From PALSA-505 sp035308365 (GTDB lineage: Bacteria > Actinomycetota > Actinomycetes > Streptosporangiales > Streptosporangiaceae), in NCBI GenBank assembly GCA_035308365.1, contig DATGGU010000031.1:19562-83561 (forward strand): DNA of 64,000 nucleotides, written 5' to 3'. Both the position numbers and the translations under genes were made by a program. The notes beneath the pieces are model-generated. The model saw only the letters and a list, made by a program, of their open reading frames with translations, had not been told where the DNA came from and ran no database searches. Positions 1 through 8,895 of the stretch are shown here, piece by piece. The first letter of the stretch is position 1. Every line of letters starts with the position of its first letter.

Positions 1-61
1 TCTTGAACATCTGGTGGAACGTGACACCGAAGCCCTTGATCGGGTTGAGGAAGTCAAGCAC
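1..61 (-). CDS. nuoI: NADH-quinone oxidoreductase subunit I, 5' end only
   Basis: Only the first 20 codons are present; the gene runs off the left edge. A GTG at 61-59 opens a peptide reading MLDFLNPIKGFGVTFHQMFK, which matches the usual N-terminus of actinobacterial NuoI (F-x-x-P-x-K-G-F-G-V-T-F). The start overlaps the last codons of nuoH by 8 nt, as expected for the next gene of a nuo operon. NuoI carries two [4Fe-4S] clusters in the peripheral arm of complex I, but the cysteine motifs lie outside the window. The identification rests on the N-terminal match and the position. Confidence 0.85.
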   Translation of the reverse strand, partial: MLDFLNPIKGFGVTFHQMFK

Positions 62-1481
62 CGGGGACCTCCTGGCCGTTGCTCGCGGCCCCCGCGTCGA
101 GCAGGGTGCGGGAGCCTTCGGGTAGACCGGCCGGCGTCACACCGGCCCCGTGGTAGTGCGGCAGGTCGAGCGGTGGCACCGGGAAGCCCTGGACCTGGCC
201 GGATGGGCCGGCCGCCGGCGCCGCCCCGGGCTCGTCGTCAGGGGGCTCCAGCATGGCGCGTCTGCGCTCCGCCCCGGTCTCCCAGATCCAGACGATCGCC
301 AGGAACAGCACGAGCACGAAGCCGCCCACGATGTACAGGCCGGTGCTGCCGCCGTGACGGCGCCAGTCGCGGATGGTCGCGATCATCATGATCCACACCA
401 GCGAACCCGGGATGAGGATCTTCCAGCCCAGGGCCATGAGCTGGTCGTAACGGATCCGGGGCAGCGTGCCCCGCAGCCAGATGAACCCGAACAGCAGGAT
501 CAGGGTCTTGGCCAGGAACCAGAGCATCGGCCACCAGCCGCTGTTCGCGCCGTCCCACACCGACAGCGGCCACGGCGCCCGCCAGCCACCGAGGAAGAGC
601 GTGACGGCCAGCCCGGCCACCGTGGTCATGTTGATGTACTCGGCCAGGTAGAACATGGCGAACTTCATCGACGAGTACTCGGTGTGGAAACCGCCGACGA
701 TCTCACCCTCACCCTCGGGCAGGTCAAAGGGCAGCCGGTTGGTCTCGCCGACCATCGTCACCAGGTAGATGAGGAAGGACGGGATCAGCAGGATGGCGAA
801 CCAGGACGGGTAGTGGCCGATCGCGCCGAACAGGTGGAACGTGCCACCGTGTGCCTGGGCGGCCACTATCTGCGAGGTGGACAGCGAACCGGAGTAGAGG
901 AACACCGCGACGAAGGACAGCCCCATCGCGATTTCGTAGCTGATCACCTGGGCCGACGACCTGAGGCCGCCGAGCAGCGAGTACGGCGAACTCGACGACC
1001 AGCCGGCCAGCACGATGCCGTAGACGCCCATCGAACTCATCGCGAGCACGAGCAGCACCGCGACCGGCAGGTCGGCGAGCTGCAGCGGGGTGTGGTGGTG
1101 GAAGATCGAGACTTCCGGCCCGAACGGGATGATCGCGAAGCTGACGAACGCCGGTGTGGCCGAGATGATCGGGGCGAGGATGAACACGAGCTTGTCCACG
1201 CCCAGCGGGATGATGTCCTCCTTGAGCGGCAGCTTGATCGCGTCGGCGATCGGCTGCAGCAGGCCGAACGGGCCCGCCCGGTTCGGCCCGGGGCGCTTTT
1301 GCATCCGGCCGATGACCCGCCGCTCGGCCCAGATCATGAACATGGTCATGAGCAGCAGGAAGATGAAGATGAACGCGACCTTGAGCGCGATCAGCCACCA
1401 GGTGTCGTGGCCGAAGCTCGACAGGGTGGGATCGCTGGCAGCGAGCACGCGCAGGCCCGCGGCCCCGGCCATGCTGCTCAT
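54..1481 (-). CDS. nuoH: NADH-quinone oxidoreductase subunit H (membrane subunit)
   Basis: A 475-residue multi-pass membrane protein of complex I that helps form the quinone-binding cavity at the junction of the membrane and peripheral arms. The family segments are clear: WAERRVIGRMQKRPGPNR near residue 52, LADLPVAVLLVLAMSS, and GETNRLPFDLPEGEGEIVGG with its conserved acidic loop. About eight hydrophobic helices follow one another up to roughly residue 400. A Pro/Ala-rich hydrophilic tail of about 65 residues follows; long C-terminal tails are common in actinobacterial NuoH. The ATG start overlaps the nuoG stop by 4 nt (ATGA), so the two are probably translationally coupled. Confidence 0.97.
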   Translation of the reverse strand: MSSMAGAAGLRVLAASDPTLSSFGHDTWWLIALKVAFIFIFLLLMTMFMIWAERRVIGRMQKRPGPNRAGPFGLLQPIADAIKLPLKEDIIPLGVDKLVFILAPIISATPAFVSFAIIPFGPEVSIFHHHTPLQLADLPVAVLLVLAMSSMGVYGIVLAGWSSSSPYSLLGGLRSSAQVISYEIAMGLSFVAVFLYSGSLSTSQIVAAQAHGGTFHLFGAIGHYPSWFAILLIPSFLIYLVTMVGETNRLPFDLPEGEGEIVGGFHTEYSSMKFAMFYLAEYINMTTVAGLAVTLFLGGWRAPWPLSVWDGANSGWWPMLWFLAKTLILLFGFIWLRGTLPRIRYDQLMALGWKILIPGSLVWIMMIATIRDWRRHGGSTGLYIVGGFVLVLFLAIVWIWETGAERRRAMLEPPDDEPGAAPAAGPSGQVQGFPVPPLDLPHYHGAGVTPAGLPEGSRTLLDAGAASNGQEVPGA

Positions 1482-3907
1482 TCGGCCCTCCTGATGGTGA
1501 CCCGGCTGCCATGCCCGGCGCCGAGTTCGCGGCGGACGGCGCAGCCGGAAGAGTTCGTGGGCAGCCAGACGACGCGTTCCGGCATGTCCGCGATCCGCGC
1601 GCCCACGGTGATGGCACCGGCGGTCGTGGCCAGACAGACCTTATCGCCATCGGACACACCGGCCTGCGCCGCGGTTGCCGCTGACATCATGGCTTCGGCC
1701 TTGCGCGCCGTTCCGGCCAGGTAGGGCTCGCCGTCCTGCATCCGGCCGGCGTCCAGCAGCAGATGCCAGGTGACCAGGAACGCCTCTCCCGGGTCGAGCA
1801 GGCCGGGGTCGTGCACGATCCCGCTCATCAGGGCGGGATCGGCCGCCCGCTGCCCCTGCCAGGTGCCGAGCGCGGCGATCTCACGGCGGGCCGCGGCCGC
1901 GTCGGGCAGGCCGAGGTGCACGTCCATCTCGTCCGCGATCGCGCCGAGCACGCGCAGGTCGGACCGGACGCTGGGGACGCTCAGCGCCAGGCCGAACGTG
2001 CCGCCACGGCCCTCCCAGTTCACGAACGTGCCGGGTTTCTCGGCTACGGCCGCGACCGGAAGGACCACATCCGCCCGGTCGGTGACCGCGCTGGCCCGCA
2101 GCTCCACGCTGACCACGAACGGGGTGGCCTCGAGTGCCGCCAGCGCGCCGGCCGGATCGGGCAGGTCGAACGGGTCCACCCCGGCCACCACGAGCGCGTC
2201 CAGCTCACCGGACGCCGCCGCGGCCAGCATGTGACCGGTGTCCCGGCCCGGCTCGGCCGGGAGCGAGGCCGCGGCCACGCCCCAGGCGCGGGCGGCTTCG
2301 GTTCGCGCCCGCGGGTCGGTCACCGGGCGGCCGACCGGCAGCAGGTTGGGCAGCGCGCCGGCCTCGATCGCGCCCCGCTCGCCGGCCCGCCGCGGAATCC
2401 AGGCGAGCAGGGCGCCGGTCGCGTCCGCCAGCCTGGTCACCGCGGTCAGCGCGCCGGGCGCCTCGGCCAGCCGCTCCCCGGCCAGGATGACCGCGGGGGC
2501 CGACCCGGCCGTCACGGTCAGCGCGTGGCCGGCGCCGGCCGCGTCGGTTCCGGCGGCGAGCTGCCCGAGCGCCTCGGCTTCCGCACCCGGGATGCATTCG
2601 ATGAGCTGGCCGGACAGCTTGGCCAGCCCGCGGCTGGCCACCGCGCCGATCGAGTAGACGGCCAGGCCGCGCTGGCGTACCGCCTTGCGCAGCCGGAGGA
2701 ACACGATGGGCGACTCGTCCTCGGGCTCGAACCCGGCCAGCAGGACGGCCGGAGCGTTCTCGAGGCTGGCGTAGCTGACCTCGATGCCGCGGCCCGCCAC
2801 CCGGGCGGCGAGAAACTGCATCTCCTCGGCCGAGTGCGGCCTGGCGCGCATGTCGATGTCGTTGCTGCCCAGCGCCAGCCGGGTGAACTTGCTGTAGGCA
2901 TAGGCGTCTTCGAGGGTCAGCCTGCCACCGGTCAGGACGCCGGCCCGGCCGCGGGCGGCGGACAGCCCGCGGGCGGCGGCGGCCACGGCGGCGGGCCAGG
3001 ACGCCGGGGCGAGCACCCCGTCCTCGCCGCGGACGAGCGGGGTGGCCAGCCGGTCGGGCTGACTGGCGTAGGTGAACGCCCACCGGCCCTTGTCGCAGTT
3101 CCATTCCTCGTTGACCTGCGGGTCGTCGCCCGCCAGCCGCCGGGTCACCTTCCCGCGCCGCGAGTCGGTGCGCTGCCGGCAGCCGGCCGCGCAGTGCTCG
3201 CACACGCTCGGCGTCGACACCAGGTCGAACGGCCGGGCCCGGAACCGGTAGGCGGCACCGGTGAGCGCACCGACCGGGCAGATCTGGACGGTGTTGCCGG
3301 AGAAGTAGGAGTCGAACGGCTTGCCCTCGGCGATCGCTACCTGCTCGTGCGGGCCGCGCTCGAACAGCTCGATGAGCGGGTCGCCCGCGATCTGCTCGGC
3401 GAACCTGGTGCAGCGCGCGCACTGGATGCAGCGTTCGCGGTCAAGGAGCACCTCGGTAGAAAGCGGCACCGGCTTTTCGAAGGTGCGCTTGCGGCCGGTG
3501 AACCTGGTCTCGCCCTGGCCGTTGGACATGGCCTGGTTCTGCAGCGGGCACTCGCCACCCTTGTCGCACATCGGGCAGTCGAGCGGGTGGTTGATGAGCA
3601 GCAGTTCCATCACCCCGCGCTGCGCCTTCTCGGCCACCTCGGAGGTGAGCTGGGTGTGCACCACCATGCCCTCGGTGCAGGTGGTCGTGCAGGACGCCAT
3701 CGGCTTGCGCTGGCCCTCGATGTCCACCAGGCACTGGCGGCACGCCCCGACGGGGTCGAGCAGCGGGTGGTCGCAGAACCGTGGGATCTGGATGCCGAGC
3801 AACTCGGCGGCCCGGATTATCAGCGTGCCCTTGGGCACGGCGATCTCGAAACCGTCGATGGTGACATTGACGCCGTCGGTGCGCTCGGCCACCGCGTCCT
3901 GACTCAT
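1478..3907 (-). CDS. nuoG: NADH-quinone oxidoreductase subunit G (iron-sulfur subunit)
   Basis: An 809-residue subunit of the complex I electron-input arm. The N-terminal ferredoxin domain has the [2Fe-2S] cysteines at about C45, C56, C59 and C73 (CDHPLLDPVGACRQC). It is followed by the H-P-L-D-C-P-M-C-D-K-G-G-E-C segment, CIQCARCTRF, and a CEHCAAGC motif opening the molybdopterin-oxidoreductase-like domain. I chose the ATG at 3907 because it begins directly after nuoF with a 4-nt overlap and gives the normal N-terminus; a longer reading frame upstream adds only unrelated Arg/Gly-rich sequence. The C-terminal half is Ala/Gly-rich and less conserved, as usual in this family. Confidence 0.97.
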   Translation of the reverse strand: MSQDAVAERTDGVNVTIDGFEIAVPKGTLIIRAAELLGIQIPRFCDHPLLDPVGACRQCLVDIEGQRKPMASCTTTCTEGMVVHTQLTSEVAEKAQRGVMELLLINHPLDCPMCDKGGECPLQNQAMSNGQGETRFTGRKRTFEKPVPLSTEVLLDRERCIQCARCTRFAEQIAGDPLIELFERGPHEQVAIAEGKPFDSYFSGNTVQICPVGALTGAAYRFRARPFDLVSTPSVCEHCAAGCRQRTDSRRGKVTRRLAGDDPQVNEEWNCDKGRWAFTYASQPDRLATPLVRGEDGVLAPASWPAAVAAAARGLSAARGRAGVLTGGRLTLEDAYAYSKFTRLALGSNDIDMRARPHSAEEMQFLAARVAGRGIEVSYASLENAPAVLLAGFEPEDESPIVFLRLRKAVRQRGLAVYSIGAVASRGLAKLSGQLIECIPGAEAEALGQLAAGTDAAGAGHALTVTAGSAPAVILAGERLAEAPGALTAVTRLADATGALLAWIPRRAGERGAIEAGALPNLLPVGRPVTDPRARTEAARAWGVAAASLPAEPGRDTGHMLAAAASGELDALVVAGVDPFDLPDPAGALAALEATPFVVSVELRASAVTDRADVVLPVAAVAEKPGTFVNWEGRGGTFGLALSVPSVRSDLRVLGAIADEMDVHLGLPDAAAARREIAALGTWQGQRAADPALMSGIVHDPGLLDPGEAFLVTWHLLLDAGRMQDGEPYLAGTARKAEAMMSAATAAQAGVSDGDKVCLATTAGAITVGARIADMPERVVWLPTNSSGCAVRRELGAGHGSRVTIRRAE

Positions 3908-5208
3908 GATCCATCTCCGCTGAACAGGGTGGCGGCGGCCGGGTCGAACGGGCAGCCGCCCTGCTTGAGGTGGTCCAGGTACTCGTCCCGGAAGTACTTG
4001 ATCGTCGAGGCGACCGGGCTGCCGGCCGTGTCGCCGAACGGGCAGAACACCCGCCCGACCATGTTGTCGTTGATGTCCAGCAGCTTGGCCAGGTCGTCCT
4101 CGCTGCCGGCCCCCCGCTCCAGGTCGGTCATGATCTGCCGCATCCAGAACGTGCCCTCGCGGCACGGCGTGCACTTCCCGCAGGACTCGTGCTCGTAGAA
4201 CTCCGTCCAGCGCAGCGCCGCCCGGACCACGCAGGTGGTCTCGTCGAAGATCTGCAACGCCCGCGTGCCCAGCATCGACCCGGTCGCCGCCACCGACTCA
4301 TAATCCAGCGGCAGATCCAGGTGCTCGCCGGTGAGGATCGGGGTGGACGAGCCGCCCGGGGTCCAGAACTTCAGCCGGTGCCCCGGCCGGACGCCCCCGG
4401 CCAGGGCGAGCAGTTCGCGCAGCGTGGTGCCCAGCGGCGCCTCGAACTGGCCCGGGGCAGCGACATGACCGGAGACGGAAAACAGGCCGAACCCCTTGGA
4501 CTTCTCGGTGCCCATCCCGGCGAACCAGTCCGGCCCGTTGAGCACGATCGACGGCACGCTGGCGATCGTCTCCACGTTGTTGACCACGGTCGGGCAGGCA
4601 TACAGGCCCTCGATCGCCGGGAACGGCGGCTTGAGCCGCGGCTGCCCCCGGTAGCCCTCCAGCGATTCGAGCAGCGCGGTCTCCTCGCCGCACTCATAAG
4701 CGCCCGCCCCGGCGTGCACCACCACGTCCAGGCCGTAGCCGGAGCCCAGGATGTTCTCGCCGAGATAACCCGCCTCGCGTGCCTCGGCCACCGCGTGATG
4801 CAGCCGCCTGATCACGTGCAGCACCTCGCCGCGGACGTAGATGAACGCCTGGTCGGCCCGGATCGCGTAGGACGCGATGATCAGGCCCTCGATGAGCACG
4901 TGCGGGTTGGCCATCATCAGCGGGATGTCCTTGCATGTGCCCGGCTCGGACTCATCCGCGTTCACCACCAGGTAGTGCGGCTTGCCATCCCCCTGCGGGA
5001 TGAACGACCACTTCTGGCCGGTCGGAAAGCCCGCCCCGCCGCGGCCGCGCAGCCCGGAGCTCTTGACCTGGGCGATGACGTCGTCCGGCGGCATCCGCAG
5101 CGCCTTGGCCAGGCCCTTATAACCACCCGCCCGGCGGTAGGAGGCGAGCGTGAAGCACTCGGGATCGTCCCAGTGCGCGGACAGCACCGGGGTCAGGGTG
5201 TCCGTCAC
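3904..5208 (-). CDS. nuoF: NADH-quinone oxidoreductase subunit F (NADH/FMN subunit)
   Basis: A 434-residue flavoprotein that oxidises NADH and passes electrons through FMN to the iron-sulfur chain. It shows the glycine-rich NADH/FMN loop GLRGRGGAGFPTGQKW, the NADESEPGTCKDI segment, AGAGAYECGEETALLESLEG, and the C-terminal [4Fe-4S] motif ESCGKCTPCREGT. The GTG at 5208 (VTDTLTPVL) is preferred: it overlaps the nuoE stop by 4 nt and gives family length, whereas the longer frame adds about 49 unrelated residues. The 3' end overlaps nuoG by 4 nt. Confidence 0.97.
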   Translation of the reverse strand: MTDTLTPVLSAHWDDPECFTLASYRRAGGYKGLAKALRMPPDDVIAQVKSSGLRGRGGAGFPTGQKWSFIPQGDGKPHYLVVNADESEPGTCKDIPLMMANPHVLIEGLIIASYAIRADQAFIYVRGEVLHVIRRLHHAVAEAREAGYLGENILGSGYGLDVVVHAGAGAYECGEETALLESLEGYRGQPRLKPPFPAIEGLYACPTVVNNVETIASVPSIVLNGPDWFAGMGTEKSKGFGLFSVSGHVAAPGQFEAPLGTTLRELLALAGGVRPGHRLKFWTPGGSSTPILTGEHLDLPLDYESVAATGSMLGTRALQIFDETTCVVRAALRWTEFYEHESCGKCTPCREGTFWMRQIMTDLERGAGSEDDLAKLLDINDNMVGRVFCPFGDTAGSPVASTIKYFRDEYLDHLKQGGCPFDPAAATLFSGDGS

Positions 5209-5873
5209 TTCGCATCCTCCGCGCTGGGTGCGGTCCAGCCGTGTTCTTTGGCGATCTTCAGGCCGGCCAGGTCGGGCGGCCCGGCCGTGGGGCCGTCGGT
5301 GGCCTGCCCGTCGGGAAGGCCGGCCAGGATCCGGGCCGCCTCCCGCCAGGTGCACAGGTGGCGGGGGCCACGGGACGGCGACACCTCATTGCCCGCCCGC
5401 AGGTCATCGACGAGCTGGCGGGCCGAGGCCGGGGTCATGTTGTCGAAGAATTCCCAGTTCACCATCACCACGGGTGCGTAGATGCAGGCCGCGTTGCACT
5501 CGATGTGCTCAACCGAGATCTTGCCGTCGGGCGTGGTCTCGTTGTGGCCGACGCCCAGGTGCTTGGTGAGGCTGGCGTAGATGGCGTCGCCGCCCATGAT
5601 CGCGCACAGCGTGTTCGTGCACACCCCGACGTGGTACTCGCCGACCGGATGCGGCTTGTACATGGTGTAGAAGGTGGCCACGGCGGTCACCTCGGCCTCG
5701 GTCAGGCCGAGCTGGCTGGCGCAGAAGGCGATGCCGTCAGGCGAGACGTGCCCCTCTTCGGACTGCACCAGATGCAGCAACGGCAGCAATGCCGACCGCG
5801 ACTTCGGGTACTTCGCGATGATCTGCGCGGCGTCGGCTTCCAGCCGGCCCAGCGCCTCCTGGCTGAACGGCAT
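5205..5873 (-). CDS. nuoE: NADH-quinone oxidoreductase subunit E
   Basis: A 222-residue thioredoxin-like [2Fe-2S] subunit that partners NuoF. The cluster cysteines appear as GVCTNTLC and, about 35 residues later, ECNAAC. The helical N-terminus (SRSALLPLLHLVQSEEGHVS) is typical. The ATG at 5873 is used because its A is shared with the nuoD stop (TAATG). The C-terminus carries about 50 extra residues rich in Gly, Pro and Asp, as seen in many actinobacterial NuoE proteins. Confidence 0.96.
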   Translation of the reverse strand: MPFSQEALGRLEADAAQIIAKYPKSRSALLPLLHLVQSEEGHVSPDGIAFCASQLGLTEAEVTAVATFYTMYKPHPVGEYHVGVCTNTLCAIMGGDAIYASLTKHLGVGHNETTPDGKISVEHIECNAACIYAPVVMVNWEFFDNMTPASARQLVDDLRAGNEVSPSRGPRHLCTWREAARILAGLPDGQATDGPTAGPPDLAGLKIAKEHGWTAPSAEDAK

Positions 5874-7204
5874 TACCTGTCCACGCCTCCCATAACAGGG
5901 TCTAGGCTCGCCACCGCGGCGATCACGTCGGCCACCATGCCGCCCTCGCACATCGCGGCCAGCGACTGCAGGTTGGTAAACGACGGGTCGCGGAAGTGCG
6001 CCCGGTACGGACGGGTCCCGCCGGTGCTGACCAGGTGGCAGCCCAGTTCGCCGCGGGGCGACTCGATCGCCGTGTAGACCTGTCCGGACGGCACCCGGAA
6101 TCCCTCGGTGACCAGCTTGAAGTGATGGATGAGTGCCTCCATGGACTCGCCCATGATGTGCGCGATGTGATCGGGCGACGGGCCGAGGCCGTCCGGGCCG
6201 AGCGCCAGCCGGGCCGGCCACCCGATCTTAGCGTCCTGGATCATCACCGGGTCATCGTCGGGCCTGGGCCCGGTCAGCCGGTCCAGGCACTGGGCGATGA
6301 TCTTCAGCGACTCGTCGATCTCGTCCATCCTGACCAGGTACCGCCCGTACGCATCGCAGGTGTTCTGGGTGGGCACGTCGAAGGCGTAGGTCTCGTAGCC
6401 GCAATACGGCTGGCTCTTGCGCAGGTCCCAGGGCAGTCCGGTCGAGCGCAGCACCGGACCGGTGATCCCGAGCGACATGCAGCCCTGCAGGTCCAGGTAG
6501 GCGATCCCCTTGGTTCTGGCCAGGTAGGCCGGGTTGGCGTCGAGCAGGTGCCGCAGATCCAGTTGCCTGGCCGGCATCAGCTCGCAGAACTCCCCGATGT
6601 TCTTCACGGCTCCGGGCGGAAGATCCTGGGCCACCCCGCCGGGCCGGATGTAGGCATGGTTCATCCGCAGCCCGGTGATGAGCTCGAACAGGTCCAGCAC
6701 CTTCTCGCGGGTCTCCAGGCAGTTGAGAAAGACCGTGGTGGCACCCAGTTCCAGGCCGAACGTGCCGATCGCCATCATGTGCGACGAGATGCGGTTGAGC
6801 TCCATCATCAGCACGCGGATGATGGAGGCCCGGTCCGGGATTCTGTCCTCTATGCCGAGCAGGCGCTCGACGGCTAGGCAGTAGGCAGCCTCGTTGAACA
6901 GCGGAGCCAGGTAGTCCATCCGGGTGCAGAACGTGGTGCCCTGCGTCCAGGTGCGGAACTCCATGTTCTTCTCGATGCCGGTGTGCAGGTAGCCGATGCC
7001 GGCCCGCAGCTCGGTGACGCTCTCACCATCGAGTGTCAGGATCAGCCTGAGCACACCATGCGTCGAGGGATGCTGCGGGCCCATGTTGACGACCAGGCGC
7101 TCGGACCCCGGCTGGTCGCCTGCCTCGTCCGCGGCGGCGACGATCTCGTCCCAGTCCTGGCCCGAGACGGTGTAGACGCGGCCCTCATCGGTCTGGGCGG
7201 TCAT
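5873..7204 (-). CDS. nuoD: NADH-quinone oxidoreductase subunit D
   Basis: A 443-residue, 49-kDa-type subunit that forms the quinone-reducing site with NuoB. The hallmark NMGPQHPSTHGVLRL segment lies near residue 40 and supplies the conserved histidines of the quinone pocket. Other family stretches are ELNRISSHMMAIGTFGLELGA, RPGGVAQDLP and ESPRGELG near the end. Length and termini match the family. The start overlaps the nuoC stop by 4 nt and the stop shares one base with the nuoE start. Confidence 0.98.
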   Translation of the reverse strand: MTAQTDEGRVYTVSGQDWDEIVAAADEAGDQPGSERLVVNMGPQHPSTHGVLRLILTLDGESVTELRAGIGYLHTGIEKNMEFRTWTQGTTFCTRMDYLAPLFNEAAYCLAVERLLGIEDRIPDRASIIRVLMMELNRISSHMMAIGTFGLELGATTVFLNCLETREKVLDLFELITGLRMNHAYIRPGGVAQDLPPGAVKNIGEFCELMPARQLDLRHLLDANPAYLARTKGIAYLDLQGCMSLGITGPVLRSTGLPWDLRKSQPYCGYETYAFDVPTQNTCDAYGRYLVRMDEIDESLKIIAQCLDRLTGPRPDDDPVMIQDAKIGWPARLALGPDGLGPSPDHIAHIMGESMEALIHHFKLVTEGFRVPSGQVYTAIESPRGELGCHLVSTGGTRPYRAHFRDPSFTNLQSLAAMCEGGMVADVIAAVASLDPVMGGVDR

Positions 7205-7917
7205 GCGTATGCCCTTCGCTCGTCCGGAGGCGGCACCGTGGTACCGCGGTACTCGACAGGGATGCCGCCCAGTGGGTAGTCCTTGCGCTGTGGGTGGCCC
7301 TTCCAGTCGTCGGGCATCTCGATCCTGGTCAGCGCCGGGTGACCGTCGAAGATGATGCCGAAGAAGTCCCAGGTCTCCCGCTCGTGCCAGTCACAGGTCG
7401 GGTAGATGGCGACCAGCGAGGGAACGTGCGGGTGCGCGTCGGGAACGCTGGCCTCCAGCCGGAGGCGGCGGTTGCGGCTGATCGAGACCAGATGGTAGAC
7501 CGCGTGCAGCTCGCGGGTCGTGTCCTGCGGGTAGTGCACCCCGGACACCCCGGTGCACAGCTCGAAGGCGAGCGCGGGATCGTCCCGCAGGATGCGCGCG
7601 ACCGCAGGCAGCCGGTCCGGCTTGACGTGGAAGGTCAGCTCGCCCCGGTCCACCACCACCCGCTCCACCGCGTCGCCGAACTGCCCGCCGGCCGTTTCGA
7701 GCGCGGCGCCGAGAGCGTCGGCCACCTCGTCGAAATAGGAGCCGTAGGGGCGCGGCGTGGAACGCGCCGGCGGGAGCCGTACCTGCAGGCCGCCGTAGCC
7801 GGAGGTGTCACCGGTGCTCTCGGCGCCGAACATGCCGGTGCGGGTCACCTGCTCGGCCAGCCGTTCCTCCCCAGCCCTGGCCAGCAGGTTGTCTGGCGTG
7901 TCCTGGGAGCCGGTCAT
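7201..7917 (-). CDS. nuoC: NADH-quinone oxidoreductase subunit C
   Basis: A 238-residue, 30-kDa-type subunit of the peripheral arm. The diagnostic C-terminal stretch is present as the segment around residues 185-220: CDWHERETWDFFGIIFDGHP, then a conserved MPDDWKGHPQRKDYPLGG. The first 60 residues are a variable actinobacterial extension. The start overlaps the nuoB stop by 4 nt. NuoC has no redox cofactor and serves as a structural partner of NuoD. Confidence 0.97.
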   Translation of the reverse strand: MTGSQDTPDNLLARAGEERLAEQVTRTGMFGAESTGDTSGYGGLQVRLPPARSTPRPYGSYFDEVADALGAALETAGGQFGDAVERVVVDRGELTFHVKPDRLPAVARILRDDPALAFELCTGVSGVHYPQDTTRELHAVYHLVSISRNRRLRLEASVPDAHPHVPSLVAIYPTCDWHERETWDFFGIIFDGHPALTRIEMPDDWKGHPQRKDYPLGGIPVEYRGTTVPPPDERRAYA

Positions 7918-8486
7918 TGGGCTGCTCCCGTGACCTGGTGGTTGGCGTGGGCGCTGATCAGCGGCAGCCGGCGCAGCCGGGCGCGCTCCAGTTCAGTGAT
8001 CTCCTTCTGCCGGTGTGGGCCCAGCTTGATGTTCTGGATCTTGTCGTGCAGCTTGAGTATGGCGTCGAGCAGCATCTCCGGCCGCGGTGGGCAGCCAGGC
8101 AGGTAGATGTCCACCGGAACGACGTGATCGACGCCCTGCACGATCGCGTAGTTGTTGAACATGCCGCCGCTGGAGGCACACACGCCCATGGAGATGACCC
8201 ACTTGGGGTCGGACATCTGGTCGTAGATCTGGCGGAGCACCGGGGCCATCTTCTGGCTGACCCGGCCGGCCACGATCATCAGGTCGGCCTGCCTCGGCGT
8301 GGCCGAGGCGCGCTCCATGCCGAACCGGGCCAGGTCGTGCCGGGGACCGCCGGTCGACATCAGCTCTATGGCACAACAGGCCAGGCCGAAGGTGGCCGGC
8401 CAGACGGAGTACTTACGGGCCGCCCCGGCCAGCTTCTCGACGGTGGTGAGCAGGACCCCGCTCGGCAGCTTCTCTTCCAGACCCAT
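7914..8486 (-). CDS. nuoB: NADH-quinone oxidoreductase subunit B (N2 cluster)
   Basis: A 190-residue subunit carrying the terminal [4Fe-4S] cluster N2 that reduces quinone. The tandem cysteines appear in LACCAIELMSTGG, and the remaining ligands in GVCASSGGMFNNYA and YLPGCPPRPE, all in the usual order. The ATG at 8486 (MGLEEKLPSG) gives the normal N-terminus; the longer frame upstream runs over nuoA and is not real. It lies 2 nt after the nuoA stop. Confidence 0.97.
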   Translation of the reverse strand: MGLEEKLPSGVLLTTVEKLAGAARKYSVWPATFGLACCAIELMSTGGPRHDLARFGMERASATPRQADLMIVAGRVSQKMAPVLRQIYDQMSDPKWVISMGVCASSGGMFNNYAIVQGVDHVVPVDIYLPGCPPRPEMLLDAILKLHDKIQNIKLGPHRQKEITELERARLRRLPLISAHANHQVTGAAQ

Positions 8487-8488
8487 GG

Positions 8489-8848
8489 CTAGTCCCACTC
8501 CAAACCGCCGCGCCGCCATACGTAGGCGAACGCGACAAGGACGGTCACGATGAACAGGACCATTTCGACCAGCGCGAAGATGCCGAGCTTGTCGAAGGCC
8601 ACCGCCCACGGATAGAGGAAGATGATCTCGATGTCGAAGACGATGAACAGCATCGCCGTCAGGTAGTACTTGATGGGGAACCTGCCACCGCCGAGCGCCT
8701 GCGGTGTCGGCTCGATGCCGCACTCGTAGGACGACAGCTTGGCCCGGTTCCACCGCTTCGGGCCCGCGATCGCGCCCATGCCGACGGAGAAGCAAGCGAA
8801 CACCGCGGCGAGCACGCCGAGCACGATGATTGGCACGTAGAGGCTCAT
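8489..8848 (-). CDS. nuoA: NADH-quinone oxidoreductase subunit A
   Basis: A 119-residue membrane subunit with three hydrophobic helices (about residues 4-24, 62-82 and 88-108) and the family loop YECGIEPTPQALGGGRFPIKY between helices 1 and 2. It is the first nuo gene and sits 47 nt downstream of the geranylgeranyl reductase gene on the same strand. That gene and menG may therefore be transcribed together with nuo, which fits a shared role in menaquinone respiration. Confidence 0.97.
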   Translation of the reverse strand: MSLYVPIIVLGVLAAVFACFSVGMGAIAGPKRWNRAKLSSYECGIEPTPQALGGGRFPIKYYLTAMLFIVFDIEIIFLYPWAVAFDKLGIFALVEMVLFIVTVLVAFAYVWRRGGLEWD

Positions 8849-8895
8849 CGGCGCCTGCCCCTTTCCATACTCTGGCTTTCCATGCCCTCGCCCGC

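Noticed and set aside
1763..4198. 811-codon plus-strand open frame opposite nuoG
   Set aside because: Antisense shadow of a clearly conserved gene, rich in Arg, Gly and Pro.
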